Positions 1 through 9,075 of a stretch of 64,000 bases of DNA are shown piece after piece. The notes under the pieces were generated by a model. That model saw only the letters and a program-made list of their open reading frames with translations. It searched no databases and had not been told where the DNA came from. Where the stretch lies: the NCBI RefSeq assembly GCF_013839525.1, contig NZ_JACDIS010000002.1, forward strand, positions 372,001 to 436,000, given 5' to 3'. The position numbers and the translations under genes were made by a program. The DNA comes from Chthonobacter rhizosphaerae. Its GTDB lineage: Bacteria; Pseudomonadota; Alphaproteobacteria; Rhizobiales; Pleomorphomonadaceae. The number at the start of each line of letters is the position of its first letter. Position 1 is the first letter of the stretch.

Positions 1-240
1 GCAATCACTTTGTCCAGCGCTGTTCGGGCCGCCTCCGTCTCAGCCGCAAAGGCGGGTAGCCGAAGCCCCTTCGCCCGATCGGCGACCCGCGCGGTCAGGT
101 CCGCGATCGCAATTTCGGCATCGCCGACGGACACGCCGATCGTTCGCGCCAGCGCAAGGAAGTCCCGGCGCGTCAGACGACCGCCCGCGCGAAGACGCCC
201 ACCCGCGACAGCGCGACACAGTGCGTGCGTGCAGGCAGCT
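1..240 (-). pseudogene. possible 5'-truncated HipA-like C-terminal fragment, runs off the window
   Basis: Read leftwards from an in-frame TGA at about 240, this frame is open to the window edge but has no ATG at its beginning. The visible product contains LTRRDFLALARTIGVS followed by a helical Ala/Glu-rich tail, which loosely resembles the C-terminal helices of HipA-type kinases. No kinase-core motif is visible further upstream on this strand in any frame, so it is either a truncated relic or an unrelated gene using a rare start. The family assignment is weak. The stretch 241-393 carries no other gene I can support. Confidence 0.3.
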
Positions 241-393
241 CAGCTACCGACCGACGGCACCATCATAGCAGTGATGCCCACTGCAGAGGCGATCGGGCTA
301 TTGAGCCGGGCCAATGCCGCCTATTGGCAGCGACCGGGTTCACGCCAGCCACCCCGACGTTGAAACTCCTTCGAGATGAGGGAGTCGACGTCA

Positions 394-1920
394 ATGCTCA
401 TGCACCGCCTTCTGGAGGCCAGCGCCCTCCGCGTCCCGGATCGCGTCGCCTTTCGTTGGGTCGACCGCGACCGGACGCTGACCTACGCCGAAGCCGTCGC
501 CGCCATGGAGCGGATGGCCGGTGCGCTCGCCCATCTCGGCGTCGCTCCCGGCGACCGGGTGCTGATCTTCGCCCACAACGGGCTCGACGTGCTCACGGCC
601 ATGCTCGGCGCCTGGCGGATCGGGGCGATCGCCGCGCTGGTCAACGTCCGCTACGCCGACGAGCTGGCCTACTACGTCGGCGACCACCGGCCGAAGGTGA
701 TCGTCTACACCCACGACATGGGCGCCCCGGTCCGGGAAGCGGCGCAGTCGGTCGGCGGGGTCGCGCACCTCGTCTGCATGGACGGGCCGCAGGAGGGCGC
801 CGTCGCCCTTGGCGACCTGATGGCCGCCGCCTTCGCACCGCCGGCCGATCCGGGCAGGGCGGACGCGATCGCCCACCTCTCCTACACCTCCGGCACCACC
901 GGCCGGCCGAAGGGCGCCTGTCTCGCCCACGAGCCGACCGTCACCGCCGCGCGCTGCATCGGGGAGCGGCTCCGGATCCGCGGCGACGACCGATCCTTCG
1001 GGCCGACCGCCCTCTCCTCCTCCTATCAGCTCGTCGCCAACCTGCTGCCGCAGATGGCGGTCAGCGCGACCATCAACGTCATGGGCCGCTGGACGGCGGC
1101 GACCGGCTACGACGCGCTCGCCGCCACACAGGCGACGATCTTCGTCGGCAACCCGGTCGTCCTCACCGACCTCCTGGAGGAGAGCGAGGCACGCGGCCGG
1201 CTGCCCTCCCTGCTCCGCTTCGGCCTCTCCGGCGGCGGACCGGTGCCACCGGCTCTGAAGATCGCGTTCCGCGACCGGCTTGCCCTGCCCCTCGTCGAGT
1301 CCTACGGCCAGAGCGAACTTGGCGGCTTCTTCGCCCTCGGCTTTCCGGAGTTGGAGCCGGACGACGGCAAACTGCTCCGCGTCGGGCCCGGCCTGCCCGA
1401 CAAGGAGGTCGCGATCCTCACCTCGTCGGGCGAGGTCGCCGACCTCGGCCGGATCGGCGAGATCAGCCTCCGCGGCGGCTTCATGGCCGGCTACTGGGGC
1501 CGAACGGAACAGACCGAGGCCGCGACGCGCGGCGGCTGGCTGCGCTCGGGCGACCTCGGGGTGATGGACGCCGAGGGCTACGTCACCATGCGCGGCCGGC
1601 GGTCCGAACTCGTCACCGTCGACGGCGTCGACTGGTACCCACGCGACGTCGAGGAGGCGCTGGCGGCCGAGCCCGGCGTGTCGCTGGCGGCGCTGGTCGG
1701 GGTGACGGTCGCCGGCCGCACCCGACCGGTGGCCTTCGTCACCGCGAAACCCGGAACCCCGCCGGAACTCGCCGGGCTGAAGGCCGCGATCGCCCCCCGC
1801 CTCCCATACGACCTCGCGCCGCTGGAGATCCGGCTCGCGCCTTCGCTCCCGACCACGCCAACCGGCAAGATCGCCAGGGCGACGCTCGCCGAAACCGCCT
1901 TTGCGGAGGCCGCGGCATGA
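394..1920 (+). CDS. class I adenylate-forming (acyl-CoA/AMP) ligase
   Basis: Predicted cytoplasmic enzyme of 508 aa that activates a carboxylic acid with ATP and normally passes it to CoA. Visible ANL-family motifs in order: YTSGTTGRPKG phosphate loop near residues 163-173, ESYGQSE near 301, the GYWGR and SGDLG hinge motifs near 365-390, and the terminal PTTPTGKIAR with its catalytic Lys near 490. The ATG at 394 is preferred over 376 because GGAG lies nine bases upstream of it, whereas 376 has no Shine-Dalgarno. The stop overlaps the start of a creatininase fragment by four bases, so the genes were co-translated. The substrate cannot be told from sequence; the neighbours (hydrolase, creatininase remnant) suggest catabolism. 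Confidence 0.9.
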   Translation: MLMHRLLEASALRVPDRVAFRWVDRDRTLTYAEAVAAMERMAGALAHLGVAPGDRVLIFAHNGLDVLTAMLGAWRIGAIAALVNVRYADELAYYVGDHRPKVIVYTHDMGAPVREAAQSVGGVAHLVCMDGPQEGAVALGDLMAAAFAPPADPGRADAIAHLSYTSGTTGRPKGACLAHEPTVTAARCIGERLRIRGDDRSFGPTALSSSYQLVANLLPQMAVSATINVMGRWTAATGYDALAATQATIFVGNPVVLTDLLEESEARGRLPSLLRFGLSGGGPVPPALKIAFRDRLALPLVESYGQSELGGFFALGFPELEPDDGKLLRVGPGLPDKEVAILTSSGEVADLGRIGEISLRGGFMAGYWGRTEQTEAATRGGWLRSGDLGVMDAEGYVTMRGRRSELVTVDGVDWYPRDVEEALAAEPGVSLAALVGVTVAGRTRPVAFVTAKPGTPPELAGLKAAIAPRLPYDLAPLEIRLAPSLPTTPTGKIARATLAETAFAEAAA

Positions 1921-2087
1921 CGGGCTCGCACGTCTGGTGGGACCACTCGACCGCGGATTTCGCCGCCCGCGACCTCTCGAACACCGTCGTGGTGTTCCCC
2001 GTGGCCGCGGTGGAGCAGCACGGCCCGCACCTCCCCGTCCAGGTCGACGCGGCCTGCCTGACGGCGAGGACCCGCTTCCCGCCATGA
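1917..2087 (+). pseudogene. creatininase-family N-terminal fragment (deleted gene)
   Basis: Starts ATGA-coupled to the ligase and encodes VVVFPVAAVEQHGPHLPVQVD, the hallmark N-terminus of creatinine amidohydrolases, in which the Glu and His bind the metals. After about 46 residues the family similarity stops (TARTRFPP, stop), whereas intact members are about 240-270 aa. The stop overlaps the ATG of the next gene, so a deletion of some 600 bp or more appears to have joined the 5' end of a creatininase directly to the hydrolase start. It can hardly be functional but may still serve translational coupling. Confidence 0.75.
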
Positions 2088-3691
2088 CGCTTCCCGTCCG
2101 CGACCCCGAGACGATCGAGACGCGGATGGCGGACGGGGCGCGGCTCGTCGCCGACGTCTGGCGCCCAGCCGGCCCCGGGCGCCATCCGGTCCTGCTGATG
2201 CGCCAGCCCTACGGGCGTCGGATCGCCTCCACCGTGGTCCTCGCCCATCCCGCCTGGTACGCCGCACAGGGCTTCGTGGTAATGGTGCAGGACGTCCGCG
2301 GTCGCGGCGACAGCGAGGGCCGCTTCCGCATCCTCGCCGACGACGTCCAGGACGGCGCCGCGACCCTTGCCGCCGCGGCCGACCTCTCCGGGGGGGACGG
2401 CCGGGTCGCGACCTACGGCTTCAGCTACCAGGGCATGACGCAGTTCATGGGGCTCGCCGGCGCGCTCGCGGCCGGGACGGTGAAGCCGGCGGCGATGGCG
2501 GTCGCGATGGCGCCCTGGAACGTCCGCGATCACTGGGCCTTTCGCGGCGGTGCCTTCCAACTCCACGGCAACCAGCTCTGGGCCGTGCAGATGGCGGCAG
2601 AGAATGCGCGGATCGCCGGCGATGCCGCCGCCTACCACGCCTTCCGGTCGGCCGCCAGTCGCCTCTGCAGCGGACCGGTGCCGGCCCGGCTCGACGTGTT
2701 CGACGCCCATCCGCACCTCACGCACTATCTCGACTGGCTCGCCGACGACCCGGCCTATTGGTCATCCGCCTCGCCGCATGCGGTGCTCGCCGGCCGGCGA
2801 CTCGACGTGCCGAGCCTGCATGTCGGCGGCTGGCTCGACGTGATGATCGACGGCACCTTCGCCGCGTACGACGCCTTCGCGGCGGGCGGCGCCGAGACGC
2901 GGCTGACGGTGGGCCCCTGGGCGCACATCCCCTGGGGACGCCACGTCGGCGCGCTCGACTGCGGCGAGGAGGCCGGGGCCGGCGGCGACGCGGCGTTCGC
3001 CGGCTTCCTGCGGCACGTGCTCCACGGCGACGATCTCCTTGAGGCGCCAGTCCGGCTGTTCGATCTCGGCCGGCGCTGCTTCGCCGGATTCGGATCGCTG
3101 CCGCGCGGACGGCGGACGACGCTGCACCTCGCTTCGACCGGGCGCGCTGCTCCGACGGTGACCGACGGACGGCTGACGCCGGAGGCGGTCACGTCCGGGG
3201 TAGACCGACTGGTTCACGACCCCTGGCGCCCCGCGCCCTCCGGCGGCGCCGGCTACCACGACAGATCGGCGATCGATGACCGCGGCGACGTTGCGGTCTA
3301 CACGTCCGAGCCCCTGACGGCGGAAACCGTGCTCTGCGGCGCCGCCGTCGCGGAGATCGTGGTCGAGGCCGATCGCCCGAGTTTCGACCTCCATGCCACC
3401 CTGTCGGTGCTGCTTCCGGACGGCCCTGCCCTCGTGATCGCCTCGGGGACGCGGCGCTGCTTTGCCGGCGAAGAAACTGCCCCCGCGCCTGTCCAGCTTC
3501 ATCCGACGATGATGACGCTGCCGGTCGGGAGCCGAGTCCGTCTGTCGCTTGCGGCCGCCGCCTACCCGGCCTTCATGGTCAATCCCGGGACCGGACGCCG
3601 GCCGGAGTACGCCGCTCTCAGCGATTGCCTTGTCACCACCCTCGCGATCGGCCACGACGGCTCGCGGCTGGTCCTCACCCTCCTCGACTGA
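2084..3691 (+). CDS. CocE/NonD-family (X-Pro dipeptidyl-peptidase S15-like) hydrolase
   Basis: A 535-aa serine hydrolase for esters or amides, as in cocaine esterase and alpha-amino-acid ester hydrolases. The nucleophile elbow GFSYQG puts the catalytic Ser at residue 114. GGWLDVMIDGTF and GPWAHIPWG match the regions that carry the catalytic Asp and His, and residues from about 350 on form the jelly-roll domain typical of the S15 family. No signal peptide is evident, so it is probably cytoplasmic. The start overlaps the truncated creatininase by four bases, and it converges on the downstream minus-strand gene with three bases between stops. The natural substrate is unknown. Confidence 0.88.
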   Translation: MTLPVRDPETIETRMADGARLVADVWRPAGPGRHPVLLMRQPYGRRIASTVVLAHPAWYAAQGFVVMVQDVRGRGDSEGRFRILADDVQDGAATLAAAADLSGGDGRVATYGFSYQGMTQFMGLAGALAAGTVKPAAMAVAMAPWNVRDHWAFRGGAFQLHGNQLWAVQMAAENARIAGDAAAYHAFRSAASRLCSGPVPARLDVFDAHPHLTHYLDWLADDPAYWSSASPHAVLAGRRLDVPSLHVGGWLDVMIDGTFAAYDAFAAGGAETRLTVGPWAHIPWGRHVGALDCGEEAGAGGDAAFAGFLRHVLHGDDLLEAPVRLFDLGRRCFAGFGSLPRGRRTTLHLASTGRAAPTVTDGRLTPEAVTSGVDRLVHDPWRPAPSGGAGYHDRSAIDDRGDVAVYTSEPLTAETVLCGAAVAEIVVEADRPSFDLHATLSVLLPDGPALVIASGTRRCFAGEETAPAPVQLHPTMMTLPVGSRVRLSLAAAAYPAFMVNPGTGRRPEYAALSDCLVTTLAIGHDGSRLVLTLLD

Positions 3692-3694
3692 CGC

Positions 3695-4303
3695 TTACCA
3701 CCCGCCGGTCTCGAGCCAGCGTTCCATCATCGCCATGCGGTCCCAGCCCCAGAAGGGCTCGCCGTCCGCAAAGAAGAAGGGCGATCCGAAGACGCCGCGC
3801 GCGACGGCCTCCTCGGACGTGGCGCGCACCGCGTCCTTCAAGGCCGGATCGGCGATGCCCGCTTTCAGGTCCAAAGGGTCGGCGTCGACGGTAACCGCCG
3901 CGTGGGCCGCGATCGCCTCGGTCGAGGAGGTATCGAGGGCGCCCGCGTAATAGGCGTGGAATATCGATGCGGCGAAAGTCGCCGCCCGGGCCCGGTCCTG
4001 CGCCTCGATCCAGTAGAAAGCGCGGGTCGCGGCGAGCGCGACCTTCGGGTGCTCGTCGGGCGGTGCGAAGGGCACGCCTTTCTCCCGCGCGATGCGCTCC
4101 CAGTCGCGGCGGGCGTAGTCGCTCTTCATCGGCGTCGAGGATAGCCCGCGCGCGCCGGTCACCTTGAAGGCGGTGCCAAGCATGAAGGGGCGCCAACGGA
4201 TCCGCCGGCCGACCCGGCGCCCGAGCGCCTCAACGTCCAGCGCCGCGAAGTAGGCGTAGCCGGAGGAGAAGTCGAACCAGAACTCGATGTCGGTGGATGT
4301 CAT
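3695..4303 (-). CDS. 2-hydroxychromene-2-carboxylate isomerase / DsbA-family protein
   Basis: A 202-aa thioredoxin-fold protein of the GST-kappa/HCCA isomerase type. The N-terminus EFWFDFSSGYAYFA is the family signature, with the Ser that replaces the DsbA cysteine, and GVFGSPFFFADGEPFWG near the C-terminus is the conserved cis-Pro region. Family members use glutathione in isomerisation of ring-cleavage products of aromatic compounds. It is the last gene of the leftward operon, 90 bases after the ureidoglycolate-lyase-like gene. Its place there is unexplained; isomerisation or glutathione chemistry on an oxygenated ring intermediate is an inference. Confidence 0.82.
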   Translation of the reverse strand: MTSTDIEFWFDFSSGYAYFAALDVEALGRRVGRRIRWRPFMLGTAFKVTGARGLSSTPMKSDYARRDWERIAREKGVPFAPPDEHPKVALAATRAFYWIEAQDRARAATFAASIFHAYYAGALDTSSTEAIAAHAAVTVDADPLDLKAGIADPALKDAVRATSEEAVARGVFGSPFFFADGEPFWGWDRMAMMERWLETGGW

Positions 4304-4393
4304 GGGCGGGCGGAGTGCGCTGGAACGGCGGATCCGCAGGTTCGCCGTCGCCGCCCGGGCCGTCAACTTGCCTCAAAGGGGCTTGCCCATTCC

Positions 4394-4909
4394 TCAGACC
4401 AACTTCAGCGCCACGCCGTAGCGGGCGGTGAGCTTGCAGGTGTGGTGGTCCACCACGTTGGTGTCCGCGAGTTCCAGGTTGAAGAAGCTACGCTCGCCCT
4501 CCTCGAACAGCGGACCGGCGTGCCAGGTGCCGGTGTAGAGCATCACCGCCGTGTCGCCCGGGATTCGGAAGGCACGGATGTCATCAAGCTTCGGTTCGGC
4601 GCCGTCGACGTCGCGATCAAAGGGCGGCGCCACGGCCAGCCACCAGTCGTGGCCGCCGGCGGAGGCCAGCGTCTGCGTCACGCTGCGGTGACGGGTGATC
4701 TGCTTCACGACGAGGCCCCGCCCCGGAATGCGCATGCAGTAGAAGCGCGGCGTGCCCTGGGTCAGGTCGAGCTTGGCGTCGTGGTCGCCGAACTCCACGC
4801 CGTCCTCCATCGGCGGCACGACGGTGCCGAAGGGCGCGAAGCTCTCCGGGGTCAGCTCCTCGATCGCAAGGTCGCGGAGCGCGAAGTCGGCGGTGGTCGG
4901 CGTTTCCAT
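4394..4909 (-). CDS. ureidoglycolate lyase family protein (AllA-like)
   Basis: A 171-aa cupin-fold enzyme. The family splits ureidoglycolate into glyoxylate and urea at the end of allantoin (purine) breakdown. FAPFGTVV near residue 27, the central RHRSVTQ segment (the conserved His region) and GTWHAGPLF near the C-terminus are typical. Length fits AllA proteins (about 160-175 aa). GAGGAGGAG sits just before the ATG. The upstream neighbour is the flavin monooxygenase of the same operon, so it probably acts on a product of the oxygenases. A paralogue acting on another ureide is possible. Confidence 0.82.
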   Translation of the reverse strand: METPTTADFALRDLAIEELTPESFAPFGTVVPPMEDGVEFGDHDAKLDLTQGTPRFYCMRIPGRGLVVKQITRHRSVTQTLASAGGHDWWLAVAPPFDRDVDGAEPKLDDIRAFRIPGDTAVMLYTGTWHAGPLFEEGERSFFNLELADTNVVDHHTCKLTARYGVALKLV

Positions 4910-4956
4910 GGGTGTCTCCTCCTCTGAAGGGATCTTGTCCTGAAAGGCCGGTGCGG

Positions 4957-6405
4957 TCAGCGCCAGCGGTCCTCGAAATCGTCGGGCACCGGCAGGTCCT
5001 CGCTGGTCCAGGCGAAGAGCTCCGGCAACACGTCGTCCAGTTTCTCCGCCAACAGCCGGCGCGTCACCCCGCGAACGAGCCGCGGCATGGCGTGGCGGTG
5101 GCCGCTGATCGATGTCGAGTGCGGGCCCTGGCTGACGTAGCTGAGCGCGTTGAAGGCGAAGACGCGGCGGACCCAGCTGTCGGCCTCGGCCCGCGGCTCG
5201 AAGCCGTAGCCCTCCGACAGATAGGGCAGCGCCGCGAGGCGGCCGTCCTCTTCGTCCGCCGGCGGGGCGAAGCGGTCGCCCCAGCGGGCGACGCGGTCCT
5301 TCAGCGTCGCAAGTTCGGGCCGAGCCGCGAGATCGACCACCGCACCGGTCGCCAGGATCAGGTGATCGTAGACGAGCGGCCCCGCGGGCGTCTCGATCCG
5401 CACCGCCCCGTCCGCCATCGACGCGCCAAGCCAGGGCGTGCCGGGTCGCAGCCGGCAACGCGGATCCTCCAGGGCTTCCGTGAAGCTGCGCATCGGCGGC
5501 GGCTGGTCGTGACGGCGGAAGAAGCGCGCGATCCGCCAGCGGGTCTCGTCCGGCAGCATCGGGAAGTGGGTCATCAGCCCGGCGGTCTCGAGCTGGCGGT
5601 GCGGGTTGGTGCGCGGCAGCCGCTCCCGGCGGAAGCAGATCTCGACGCTCGACGCGCCGGCCTTCAGCACCGCGATGGCGTTGTCGAAGGCGGACGCGCC
5701 GTGTCCGAGGATGCCGACGCGCCGGCCCGCGAGCCGGCGGACGTCGACCGGACCGTTGGAATGGTCGTAGACCGCGCGCGGCAGCGCCTCCGCGATGAAA
5801 TCCGGGACGCGCCAGGCGCCCGCGCCGTCAAAGCCGGTCGTCAGCACCACGGTCCGGGCGTAGCGGGTGCGCGGCCGGCCGGCGACCAGCGTCTCCACCC
5901 GCACGAGAGGGCCAGCGTCGGCGATGTCGGTCACCACCGTCCGGTTCTCGATCTCGATCCCCACGACCGATGCGTACCAGTCGAGATAGGCCTTCCAGGC
6001 TGTGCGGGGGATCTTGTCCAGCGCCTCCCAGGCGGCCGTGCCGTAACGGGTCTCGTACCAGCGGCGCACCGAGAGATTCACGATGCCGAACTCGTTGCCG
6101 ACCGTGACCTTCGGGGTCCGGAGTTCCGCCATGCGGGCGAAGGTGAGCCAGGGGCCCTCCTCGCCCGGCGCGCCCTTGTCGAGCACGGCCACGCGGGCGA
6201 CGCCCTCGCGCTTCAGGTGGGCGGCGATGATCACGCCCGACTGGCCGCCGCCGACGCAGATCACGTCCTCGGCCGGCTGGCCGTCGGGACCGTCGACCGG
6301 TTCCAGCCAGGTCCGGTCCGGATAGCTCAGCGCCGCGAGGTCGGCGCGGGCGGCGTCCGCGAGCGCCTCGACGGGATCGGGAGCCTGGTCCAGCACGGCG
6401 CTCAT
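4957..6405 (-). CDS. FAD/NAD(P)-binding flavin monooxygenase-like protein
   Basis: A 482-aa cytoplasmic flavoprotein. The FAD Rossmann loop VGGGQSG is at residues 51-57, a second nucleotide-binding loop LGHGASAF lies near residue 230, and the ATG motif LILATGAVVD lies near 350, the order seen in class B (FMO/BVMO-like) monooxygenases and N-hydroxylases. The ATG overlaps the stop of the 2-oxoglutarate oxygenase gene by four bases (ATGA), so the two oxygenases are translationally coupled. It probably hydroxylates or Baeyer-Villiger-oxidises the operon's substrate; an NADPH-dependent amine or ring oxidation is inferred only. Confidence 0.82.
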   Translation of the reverse strand: MSAVLDQAPDPVEALADAARADLAALSYPDRTWLEPVDGPDGQPAEDVICVGGGQSGVIIAAHLKREGVARVAVLDKGAPGEEGPWLTFARMAELRTPKVTVGNEFGIVNLSVRRWYETRYGTAAWEALDKIPRTAWKAYLDWYASVVGIEIENRTVVTDIADAGPLVRVETLVAGRPRTRYARTVVLTTGFDGAGAWRVPDFIAEALPRAVYDHSNGPVDVRRLAGRRVGILGHGASAFDNAIAVLKAGASSVEICFRRERLPRTNPHRQLETAGLMTHFPMLPDETRWRIARFFRRHDQPPPMRSFTEALEDPRCRLRPGTPWLGASMADGAVRIETPAGPLVYDHLILATGAVVDLAARPELATLKDRVARWGDRFAPPADEEDGRLAALPYLSEGYGFEPRAEADSWVRRVFAFNALSYVSQGPHSTSISGHRHAMPRLVRGVTRRLLAEKLDDVLPELFAWTSEDLPVPDDFEDRWR

Positions 6406-7379
6406 TCGGCGGCCTCGTGTTCGACGGCGCGGTGCTTGGCGATCTTGGTCATCAGATGCGCGCCGGATGTGACGGGAACGAAGCCGCTCGGATCGGCGCC
6501 CTCGATGGGCAGCACCTCGATGACGGCGTCGTGGTTGGGCTGGTGGAAGAAGGCGATCGACATCCGGTCGCCCATGCCGAGGTCCGGCGGCAGCACGACC
6601 CGGTGGAGAGTCGACTTCCACGCCCCGCCGGTCCAGTCCTGCATCAGGTCGCCGAGGTTGACCACGAAAGCGCCGGGGATGTCCGGCACAGGGGTCCAGC
6701 GGCCCTCGGACAGCACCTCGAGCCCGCCCGGGGTCTCGTCGCGCTGGAGGATGGTGAGGCTGCCGTAGTCGGAATGCACGCCGGCCCGCAGTTGTCCGGG
6801 CTTCGCCGGGCGATTCAGCGGCGGGTAGTGCAGCACGGAGAGATTGGTGATGTGCCGGTCGATCCTGCCGTCGAAGAAGGTCTCCGGCAGCTTCAGGCCG
6901 AGCGCGAACAACCGCATCAGCTCGCGGGCGAGATCGGTCATCGCCCGGTAGTAGGCCTCGTAGGCCTCGCGCATGCCCGGTACCGCGTCCGGAAAGACGT
7001 TCTCGGCGAAATAGGCCAAGCCCACCAAATCGGCGCGGTCCTCGGGCGACACGTCGACCGGGCCGATGTTGTAGACCTCCTTGAGATCGGCCGGCGCCGG
7101 CTCGTCGAGCGACAGCGACAGGCTCTCGCTCTCGATCGGGATGAAGCCGCGGTAGGTCGTCGGCGTCACCGCGATCTTCGCCTTCTCCGCCTCGGGCAGC
7201 CGGAAGAAGGCCGCCGACGTCTCGCGGATCGCAGCGACCAGCGCGTCGGGCACCCCGTGTCCCGAGATCACCAGGAAGCCGAGGCTGCGGCAGGCGGCGT
7301 CGATCGCGGCCGCGGTCTCCAGCCGGGCGGCCGGATCGCCGGCGAGGGCACGGGAGAGATCGATGACGGGTATGCTCAT
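6402..7379 (-). CDS. isopenicillin-N-synthase-like 2-oxoglutarate/Fe(II) oxygenase
   Basis: A 325-aa non-haem iron oxygenase. The N-terminal DIOX_N region (IPVIDLSRAL, FLVISGHGVP) precedes the double-stranded beta-helix domain. The iron triad is visible as His202 and Asp204 in GVHSDYG and His259 in STLHRVV. The RMS motif near residue 273 is the 2-oxoglutarate carboxylate site. It lies inside the leftward ABC-transporter operon, overlapping both neighbours by four bases, which ties it to the imported compound. Related enzymes hydroxylate or demethylate small N-heterocycles, and fungal xanthine hydroxylase belongs to the wider 2OG superfamily. The actual substrate is unknown. Confidence 0.88.
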   Translation of the reverse strand: MSIPVIDLSRALAGDPAARLETAAAIDAACRSLGFLVISGHGVPDALVAAIRETSAAFFRLPEAEKAKIAVTPTTYRGFIPIESESLSLSLDEPAPADLKEVYNIGPVDVSPEDRADLVGLAYFAENVFPDAVPGMREAYEAYYRAMTDLARELMRLFALGLKLPETFFDGRIDRHITNLSVLHYPPLNRPAKPGQLRAGVHSDYGSLTILQRDETPGGLEVLSEGRWTPVPDIPGAFVVNLGDLMQDWTGGAWKSTLHRVVLPPDLGMGDRMSIAFFHQPNHDAVIEVLPIEGADPSGFVPVTSGAHLMTKIAKHRAVEHEAAE

Positions 7380-8197
7380 GAGGATGCCTCCGGCTGTCCG
7401 GTGAGGGCGGCGGACGGGCGACGGGCGGCGCGCCGACGCCCTCTCCGGCGGTAGAGTTCGCTGAGGACGACGATCACGGCCGTCAGCGCGAGCACGGTGA
7501 CCTGCATGGCGTTGAGGTCCGGCCGCAGTTCGCGGCGGAATTCCGAGGCGACCATCAGCGAGAGCGGCTGGGTCCGCCCCGCCAGGAACATCGCGATGGT
7601 GAGGTCGGCGAGCGAGAGGATGACGCCGACGGAGAAGGCGCCGGCGAGCGCGCTCTTGATCTGCGGCAGCAGGACGAGGCGGAAGCTCTGGAGCGGGGTC
7701 GCGCCGAGATCGCGCGCCGCCTCATCGAGCCGCGGATCGAGCCGGATCAGCACCGCGGACAGCATGGCCGTCGTGAAGGGCACCACCACCAGCGACTGGG
7801 CGAGGATCAGCGCGGTCGCGCCGCGCTCCAGCCCGATCCGGCTCATGATCATGGCCTGGGCGATGGAGAGCACGCTCTTCGGCACCACGAAAGGCAGCAG
7901 CACCAGCGCCAGGAAGGCGAAGCGCCACTTGAGGTTCGACGACGTCAGCGCCAGGGCCGCGGCGAGCCCGACCGTCATCCCGATCAGCCCGACTGGCTGG
8001 GCGACCAGGAAACTCGTCAGGAAGCCCGCATGGAAAGCGTCGTTGGCCGCGAGTTCGCCATACCATTTCAACGTGAAGCCGGAGAGCGGGAAGGCCATCA
8101 GGTCGCTGTCGTTGAAGGAGAAGATCGCCAGCACCACGATCGGCAGGTAGAGGAAGACGGTCGCAAGACCGAGGACGGTCCAGCCGGTGCGGCTCAT
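7376..8197 (-). CDS. ABC transporter permease, PotC-like
   Basis: A 273-aa inner-membrane protein with about six hydrophobic segments. It has the EAA loop DEAARDLGATPLQSF near residue 155 that contacts the ATPase. It belongs to the polyamine/opine/iron class of importers (PotC family). It is coupled to the preceding permease (8194-8197) and the following oxygenase (7376-7379) by ATGA overlaps. With the PotB-like partner it forms the translocation pore. Confidence 0.9.
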   Translation of the reverse strand: MSRTGWTVLGLATVFLYLPIVVLAIFSFNDSDLMAFPLSGFTLKWYGELAANDAFHAGFLTSFLVAQPVGLIGMTVGLAAALALTSSNLKWRFAFLALVLLPFVVPKSVLSIAQAMIMSRIGLERGATALILAQSLVVVPFTTAMLSAVLIRLDPRLDEAARDLGATPLQSFRLVLLPQIKSALAGAFSVGVILSLADLTIAMFLAGRTQPLSLMVASEFRRELRPDLNAMQVTVLALTAVIVVLSELYRRRGRRRAARRPSAALTGQPEASS

Positions 8198-9075
8198 GTC
8201 CGCCCCCGCTGCAGGACCGCCCGCGCGCCGCGGGTCTGGAGCAGGAGCGAAGCCAGACCGACGGCCGCGACGAACAGCGCGACCAGAAGGGCGAGCGCCA
8301 GCGCCGAGGCGAGCGGCCAGTCGAAGGCGGTGCCGAACAGGTTGTCGATTATCGCCATCGCCGTCGCGCCATAGGTGCCGCCCAGGAGGCTCGGCGTCAG
8401 CATCTCGCCGGCGGCGAGCGCGAAGACCGCGAAGACGCCGGCCGCGAGACCCGGCAGGGTCAGGGGAAAGGTCACGCGGGCGAAGGCGGAGATCGGCCGC
8501 GCCCCGAGGTCGCGGGCGGCCTCGATCAGGCGCCGGTCCACCATCTCGGCCGACACCCAGATCGCCAGCACCATGAAGGGCAGGTTGTTGTAGAGAAGCA
8601 CGAGACCGATGGTCAGCGGCGAGAACAGCAGCACCTTCAGCGGATCGTCGATGAGCCCGACGGCCTCCAGCACCGCGTTCACCAGGCCCTCAGCGCCGAG
8701 CACGATCCGCCAGGCGTAGATCCGCACGATTTCGCCGGTGTAGAGCGGCGTCAGCAGCACGACAACCGCCACGCCCTTCCAGGCGGCGGGCAGCCGCGCG
8801 AGCGCGAGCGCGACCGGATAGCCGGCGAGGCCGGTGAGCAGGGCCGTCATGGCGCCATAGAACAGCGCCCGACCGATCAGCACCCAGTAGCTCGGGGTCG
8901 TGAAGAGTTCGGCCCAGGCGCGACCGGAAAAGGCCGGCACCAGTTCGAAATCCTCGACCTCGAAGACGCTGAAGATCACAAGAACGGCGAGCGGCGCGAG
9001 GCAGCCGAGCCCGACGAGCAGGGCCACGGGCAAGGCGAGATGGGCCCGGCCGAGCGCCGGCAGGCGCGCCGTCAC
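8194..9075 (-). CDS. ABC transporter permease, PotB-like
   Basis: A 293-aa integral membrane protein. A long N-terminal transmembrane segment is followed by a periplasmic loop and the BPD_transp_1 core with the EAA loop EAARDLGARPISAF near residue 195. Length and layout fit PotB-type subunits. It overlaps the ATPase stop by four bases and the second permease start by four bases, so the whole set is one transcription unit. Confidence 0.9.
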   Translation of the reverse strand: MTARLPALGRAHLALPVALLVGLGCLAPLAVLVIFSVFEVEDFELVPAFSGRAWAELFTTPSYWVLIGRALFYGAMTALLTGLAGYPVALALARLPAAWKGVAVVVLLTPLYTGEIVRIYAWRIVLGAEGLVNAVLEAVGLIDDPLKVLLFSPLTIGLVLLYNNLPFMVLAIWVSAEMVDRRLIEAARDLGARPISAFARVTFPLTLPGLAAGVFAVFALAAGEMLTPSLLGGTYGATAMAIIDNLFGTAFDWPLASALALALLVALFVAAVGLASLLLQTRGARAVLQRGRT

